Shown in pieces: positions 60,453 through 64,000 of a DNA stretch of 64,000 nt. The notes beneath the pieces are model-generated. The model made no database searches. It was not told the DNA's origin and was given only the letters and a program-made list of their open reading frames with translations. Both the position numbers and the translations under genes were made by a program. The DNA comes from CAZMZW01 sp964571135. GTDB taxonomy: Bacteria; Chloroflexota; Anaerolineae; Anaerolineales; Anaerolineaceae. The stretch is from the NCBI GenBank assembly GCA_964571135.1, contig CAZMZW010000009.1, forward strand, positions 36,831 to 100,830. The letters are read 5' to 3'. Numbering within the stretch: position 1 is the stretch's first letter; each line of letters opens with the position of its first letter.

Positions 60453-61169
60453 TCACTCTTTTTTCTCACCCAGGGCGGAGACAGGTTCGATCTTAATCCC
60501 GGGTCCCATGGTGGAAGTGACAACCAGTTTCTTGATAAAGGTCCCTTTGGCGGCGGCGGGGCGTGCCTTGCGCAGAGCATCCATCAGCGCGGCGAAGTTT
60601 TCATAGAGCTGATCGGCTTTGAAGGATACCTTGCCGATCTGTACATGGATATTGGCGGTCTTATCCAATCGGAATTCCACTTTGCCAGCCTTGGCTTCTT
60701 TAATGGCACGGGGTAGGTCTTCGGTGGGGACCACTGTTCCGGTCTTGGGGTTGGGCATCAGGTTGCGGGGACCGAGCACTTTGCCCAGCCGGCCAACCTT
60801 GCCCATCATATCCTGGGTGGCGATGGCCACATCGAAATCAGTCCAGCCGCCGTTGATCTTGGCGATCATTTCATCGTCTTCTGCGATAAAATCGGCACCA
60901 TTGCTCTTGGCGAGGGCTGCGCCTTCACCCTGGGCAAAGACCAATACGCGCACTGTTTTTCCCAGGCCGTGGGGCAGTAAAACGACATCGCGGATCTGCT
61001 GATCAGCTTGCCGCGGGTCCAGACCCATGCGCATGTGCACTTCCACAGTGGCATCAAAACTGGTATAAGCGGTTTCCTTGACCAGATCCATGGCCTGGCG
61101 GGGTTCATATAAGGTATCGGGATTTACTTTGGCTAGGGAAGCCAGATATTTTTTTCCGTGTTTTGTCAT
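60453..61169 (-). CDS. rplA: 50S ribosomal protein L1
   Basis: L1-stalk rRNA-binding protein. Typical segments are KHGKKYLASLAKV, VEVHMRMGLDPRQADQQIRDVVLLPHG, GKVGRLGKVLGPRNLMPNPKTGTV and SAAKGTFIKKLVVTSTMGPGI-like C-terminal sequence. ATG 61169 follows AAGGAG; an in-frame start at 61214 overlaps rplK and is rejected. Length 238. Follows rplK by 44 nt. Confidence 0.96.
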   Translation of the reverse strand: MTKHGKKYLASLAKVNPDTLYEPRQAMDLVKETAYTSFDATVEVHMRMGLDPRQADQQIRDVVLLPHGLGKTVRVLVFAQGEGAALAKSNGADFIAEDDEMIAKINGGWTDFDVAIATQDMMGKVGRLGKVLGPRNLMPNPKTGTVVPTEDLPRAIKEAKAGKVEFRLDKTANIHVQIGKVSFKADQLYENFAALMDALRKARPAAAKGTFIKKLVVTSTMGPGIKIEPVSALGEKKE

Positions 61170-61213
61170 ATTTTCTCCTTGTGGTAATGGCGGGCAGGAT
61201 TGCTGCCCTCCCA

Positions 61214-61639
61214 CTAATCGCTGATGGTGAGTCCCATGTTTTTTGCAGTACCTTCAACCTGCCTCATCGCCGCTTCGCTGTCCAGTGCATTCATGTCTTT
61301 CATTTTAATGTCAGCGATCTCGCGCAGTTGCGCGCGGGTGATATTGCCAACTTTATTCTTGTTGGGGGAATCCGATCCCTTTTCCAAACCGGCTGCTTTT
61401 TTAAGCAGTTCCGCGGTGGGCGGGGATTTGAGCACGAAGGTGAAGGATCCATCGGTATAGACGGTGATTTCTGCCGGAATGATATCTCCCGCTTTGCTCT
61501 GGGTGCGGGCATTATATTCCTTGCAGAATGCCATGATGTTGATGCCATGACCAGCCAGAGCCGGACCAATTGGCGGCGCCGGGTTGGCTTTGCCGGCTGC
61601 AATGTTCAACTTAACGATTGCTTTCAGTTTCTTTGCCAC
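61214..61639 (-). CDS. rplK: 50S ribosomal protein L11
   Basis: Part of the GTPase-associated centre. Conserved stretches are KLNIAAGKANPAPPIGPALAGHGINIMAFCKEYN and GSFTFVLKSPPTAELLKKAAG. The start is GTG, preceded by AAGGAG at 9 nt. Length 141. It follows nusG, as in most bacteria. Confidence 0.96.
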   Translation of the reverse strand: MAKKLKAIVKLNIAAGKANPAPPIGPALAGHGINIMAFCKEYNARTQSKAGDIIPAEITVYTDGSFTFVLKSPPTAELLKKAAGLEKGSDSPNKNKVGNITRAQLREIADIKMKDMNALDSEAAMRQVEGTAKNMGLTISD

Positions 61640-61711
61640 GTTTTTTCTCCTTAAGTGGTTTTAGCGGGTGTTTAAATGGGCACCCTCCCACAGCCTCCAT
61701 GTGGAGGTTGT

Positions 61712-62386
61712 TTATGCTTTTTCCACCTGTACGAAATCCAGTTCGACAGGGGTGTTACGGCCAAAGAAGTTTACCAACACGGTCACTTTGGCACGACCTT
61801 GGTCAAGATCATCCACCACGCCGCGGAAGTCATTGAAGGGTCCATCGGTAATGCGGACGCGGTCGCCAGGTTTATAACCTGCCACCATTTGCGGGGCGGT
61901 CTCTTCCATTTTCTTGAGTATGTTGGCCACTTCGTCCGGGCGCAGGGGGGTGGGCTCGTTGCCCATACCCACAAAGCCGGTGACACCCGGTGTATTACGG
62001 ACCACATACCAGGATTCTTCGGAAAGGATCATATTCACCAGCACGTAACCGGGAAAAACCTGGATTTCGCGCGGTTTTTGCTTACCGTCCTTTACCTTTA
62101 TTTCTTCCTGGGTGGGAACGATAATATCAAAGATCCGATCCTTCATTCCCATGGTCTCGATACGCTGTTCCAGGTTGTGGCGCACTTTATTCTCATATCC
62201 GGAATAACAGTGGATCACATACCAGGCACGCTGATCGCCATGGTCCTCAAAGGAATGCGGGGAAGCGGCGGGTTGAGGGGTGGACTCAGGCTGCTTAAAA
62301 CCCTCAACCGGTGCCTGGTCAGCGCCTTGCTCTTCCTCAACGGAGGAATCATCTTCGGGTTTTAATACTTCGTCTTCGTAGTCCAT
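61712..62386 (-). CDS. nusG: Transcription termination/antitermination protein NusG
   Basis: RNA polymerase-binding factor. After a roughly 48-residue acidic, Pro/Gln-rich extension not found in standard NusG come the NGN domain (RAWYVIHCYSGYENKVRHNLEQRIE; FPGYVLVNMI; VRNTPGVTGFVG) and the C-terminal KOW domain (YKPGDRVRITDGPFNDFRGVV). Length 224 versus about 180. It is 30 nt after secE. Confidence 0.95.
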   Translation of the reverse strand: MDYEDEVLKPEDDSSVEEEQGADQAPVEGFKQPESTPQPAASPHSFEDHGDQRAWYVIHCYSGYENKVRHNLEQRIETMGMKDRIFDIIVPTQEEIKVKDGKQKPREIQVFPGYVLVNMILSEESWYVVRNTPGVTGFVGMGNEPTPLRPDEVANILKKMEETAPQMVAGYKPGDRVRITDGPFNDFRGVVDDLDQGRAKVTVLVNFFGRNTPVELDFVQVEKA

Positions 62387-62416
62387 CTTAACCTCGTTTA
62401 GGTTGAAAAAAACCTT

Positions 62417-62635
62417 TTATACCTTCGCCAGGATGAATGCGATCAGGCGGGTGAATGCAAAATCAAGCACGCCTAATAAAGCGCTGATTATGGCCATCAC
62501 CACCATCACGATCTTGGTCAGGCGCCAGGCTTCCGGCGGGGTTGGCCAGGTGACCTTGCGCAGCTCACCAAGCGATTCGCGCCACCAGCGCACAATTGCG
62601 TTTGGTTTTTTGACTGCAAGTTTATTATCTGGCAT
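62417..62635 (-). CDS. secE: Preprotein translocase subunit SecE
   Basis: A 72-residue single-span SecE. It has the conserved amphipathic segment (VRWWRESLGELRKVTWPTPPEAWRLT) and one transmembrane helix (IVMVVMAIISALLGVLDFAF). AAGGAG precedes the ATG. It forms the Sec channel with SecY and works with the SecA at 19552. Confidence 0.95.
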   Translation of the reverse strand: MPDNKLAVKKPNAIVRWWRESLGELRKVTWPTPPEAWRLTKIVMVVMAIISALLGVLDFAFTRLIAFILAKV

Positions 62636-62694
62636 AACATACTCCTTTTTATTCTAAAACGACGCCTGCGCTTACGGCGTCGCTGTGGTACAGG

Positions 62695-62767
62695 CAGGCC
62701 AGGCAGGAATCGAACCCACAACCTTCTGTTTTGGAGACAGACGCTCTACCAGTTGAGCTACTGGCCT
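62695..62767 (-). tRNA. tRNA-Trp (anticodon CCA)
   Basis: A 73-nt minus-strand cloverleaf. The acceptor AGGCCAG/CTGGCCT, D arm TAGCTCAACTGGTAGAGC, anticodon stem-loop CTGTCTCCAAAACAG with anticodon CCA, and T arm GGTTCGATTCC all pair. Discriminator base G. CCA is not encoded. It lies between rpmG and secE. Confidence 0.95.
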
Positions 62768-62822
62768 ATGTGGTATCGGGGTGGGCCAGGTTGTGGTCAG
62801 CCCACCCCAGGTAATACCAAAA

Positions 62823-62990
62823 TTACTTGGTCTCGCGGTGCAGCGTATGCTTGCGGCATCGCGGGCAAAATTTCTTGACCTCGATGCGGTTAGGGTCGTT
62901 GCGCCGGTTTTTCTCTGTGGTGTAATTGCGTTCCTTGCAATCACCGCAGGCCAGAGTAATGATCGGACGGACATCTTTCTTTGAAGCCAT
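62823..62990 (-). CDS. rpmG: 50S ribosomal protein L33
   Basis: A 55-residue L33 of the zinc-ribbon type. It reads MASKKDVRPIITLACGDCK at the start and KFCPRCRKHTLHRETK at the end, so both CxxC pairs are kept. The sequence NYTTEKNRRNDPNRIEVKKF between is canonical. The position between tuf and tRNA-Trp/secE is the usual one. Confidence 0.95.
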   Translation of the reverse strand: MASKKDVRPIITLACGDCKERNYTTEKNRRNDPNRIEVKKFCPRCRKHTLHRETK

Positions 62991-62999
62991 GCTTTAATC

Positions 63000-64000
63000 C
63001 TATTCCAGAATTTTAGTAATCACGCCCGCGCCCACGGTCAGGCCGCCTTCGCGGATGGCGAATTTAGAGCCCTGTTCGAGAGCCACCGGGATGATCAATT
63101 CCACTTCCATATTGATATTATCGCCCGGCATCACCATTTCGACCTTCTCGGGCAGCTTGATCGAACCAGTCACATCCATGGTGCGGATGTAGAACTGCGG
63201 CCGATAGCCGTTGAAGAAGGGTTTATGGCGTCCGCCTTCATCTGCCTTGAGCACGTACACTTCGGCATTGAACTTGGTATGCGGGGTGATGCTCTTGGGA
63301 GCAGCGATCACCATGCCGCGTTCCACATCGGTGCGTTCGACACCGCGCAGCAGCAGACCGGCATTGTCACCTGCCATACCCTCATCGAGGGTCTTGTGGA
63401 ACATTTCCACTCCCGTTACGACGGTGGGCATGGATTTCTCGCGCAAACCCACGATCTCCACATTATCGCCCACATTGATATGACCACGGTCGATACGGCC
63501 GGTCACTACAGTGCCGCGGCCTTTGATGGAGAAAACGTCTTCCACCGGCATCATGAAGGGTTTGTCCACTTCACGTACAGGATCGGGGAAGTAGTTGTCA
63601 ATGGTGTCCAGGAGTTCCTTGATGCAGGCATACTCGGGGGCATTGACATCCGTGGAAGTGGATTCCAGGGCTTTGAGGGCACTGCCGCGGATGATGGGAG
63701 TCTTGTCGCCGGGGAACTTGTAGGCGGTGAGCATGTCACGCAGCTCCATCTCCACCAGTTCGAGCAGTTCCGGGTCGTTCATGACGTCCACTTTGTTGAG
63801 GAAGACCACAATGCTGGGCACTTCCACCTGGTAAGCCAGCAGGACGTGCTCTTTGGTCTGGGGCATGGGGCCTTCGGGTGCAGCCACCACCAGGATGGCG
63901 CCATCCACCTGGGCGGCACCGGTGATCATGTTCTTGATGTAGTCACGGTGACCGGGCATGTCCACATGGGCATAGTGGCGTTTGTCGGTCTGGTATTCCA
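63000..64000 (-). CDS. tuf: Elongation factor Tu, C-terminal part (gene continues beyond window)
   Basis: Delivers aminoacyl-tRNA to the ribosome. The visible 333 codons start within the GTPase domain: VDMPGHRDYIKNMITGAAQVDGAILVV (G3) and NKVD (G4). They include domains 2 and 3 through a normal C-terminus (FAIREGGLTVGAGVITKILE). The frame stays open to the right edge with EYQTDKRHYAH, so the start and P-loop are outside. It heads the tuf-rpmG-tRNA-secE-nusG-rplKAJL group. Confidence 0.97.
   Translation of the reverse strand, partial: EYQTDKRHYAHVDMPGHRDYIKNMITGAAQVDGAILVVAAPEGPMPQTKEHVLLAYQVEVPSIVVFLNKVDVMNDPELLELVEMELRDMLTAYKFPGDKTPIIRGSALKALESTSTDVNAPEYACIKELLDTIDNYFPDPVREVDKPFMMPVEDVFSIKGRGTVVTGRIDRGHINVGDNVEIVGLREKSMPTVVTGVEMFHKTLDEGMAGDNAGLLLRGVERTDVERGMVIAAPKSITPHTKFNAEVYVLKADEGGRHKPFFNGYRPQFYIRTMDVTGSIKLPEKVEMVMPGDNINMEVELIIPVALEQGSKFAIREGGLTVGAGVITKILE

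Noticed and set aside
1..64000. CRISPR arrays, prophage genes, insertion sequences, toxin-antitoxin or restriction genes
   Set aside because: Searched by eye for spaced direct repeats and typical proteins; none seen.

Overview
The window looks like a chromosome segment of a mesophilic, anaerobic member of the Chloroflexota, most probably class Anaerolineae. Clues are the very long SecA, the pair of CAP/LysM membrane-anchored proteins, a four-gene ferredoxin-dependent 2-oxoacid oxidoreductase, and the DUF3090 and SCO1664 families shared with Actinobacteria. Taxonomy is inferred from gene content only; no rRNA is present. Most of the window is ordinary, densely packed housekeeping sequence.

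Layout. 1-2000: a minus-strand catabolic cluster (epimerase, DapA-like aldolase, start of an Ldh-family dehydrogenase) with a coupled upstream small ORF. 2206-4598: rpsB-tsf-pyrH. 4861-8496: a plus-strand run with a CCC1/VIT1-type transporter, surE and two CAP/LysM paralogues. 8605-10444: cysK-cysE behind a structured, terminator-bearing leader. 10542-11891: PspC and SIMPL proteins. 11945-23592: frr-uppS-cdsA, acpS, two M16 peptidase-like proteins, an S1-domain protein and a 1346-residue SecA. 23697-32506: lpdA, a decayed V/A-type ATPase subunit D remnant, folP-folK-hom, the SCO1664-like protein with a MurI-DUF3090 fusion, rplS and uvrC. 32566-38652: a Rcl-like hydrolase, a candidate C-rich small RNA, a DnaJ-type co-chaperone, a lipoprotein HtrA, murJ and a SagB-type oxidoreductase. 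38750-49357: dnaE, lysS, greA, the kor/vor operon and a thiolase. 49701-56252: a compact nonribosomal peptide synthetase (NRPS) locus (AMP ligase-carrier, C-A-PCP-TE, Sfp-type transferase), flanked on both sides by copies of the thiolase 5' end. 56913-59234: a polytopic membrane protein and a small protein of unknown function. 59335-64000: rplL, rplJ with an L10 leader, rplA, rplK, nusG, secE, tRNA-Trp, rpmG and tuf.

The most interesting signals are (i) the NRPS locus and its flanking thiolase duplication, (ii) a candidate small RNA at 33058-33164 with three CCUCC anti-Shine-Dalgarno motifs, (iii) the cysK leader with a possible pseudoknot, (iv) the MurI-DUF3090 fusion beside SCO1664, (v) SecA with two large insertions, and (vi) several genes whose -10 box lies 6-8 nt before the start codon, suggesting leaderless mRNAs. 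All assignments were read by eye; no similarity search was run.
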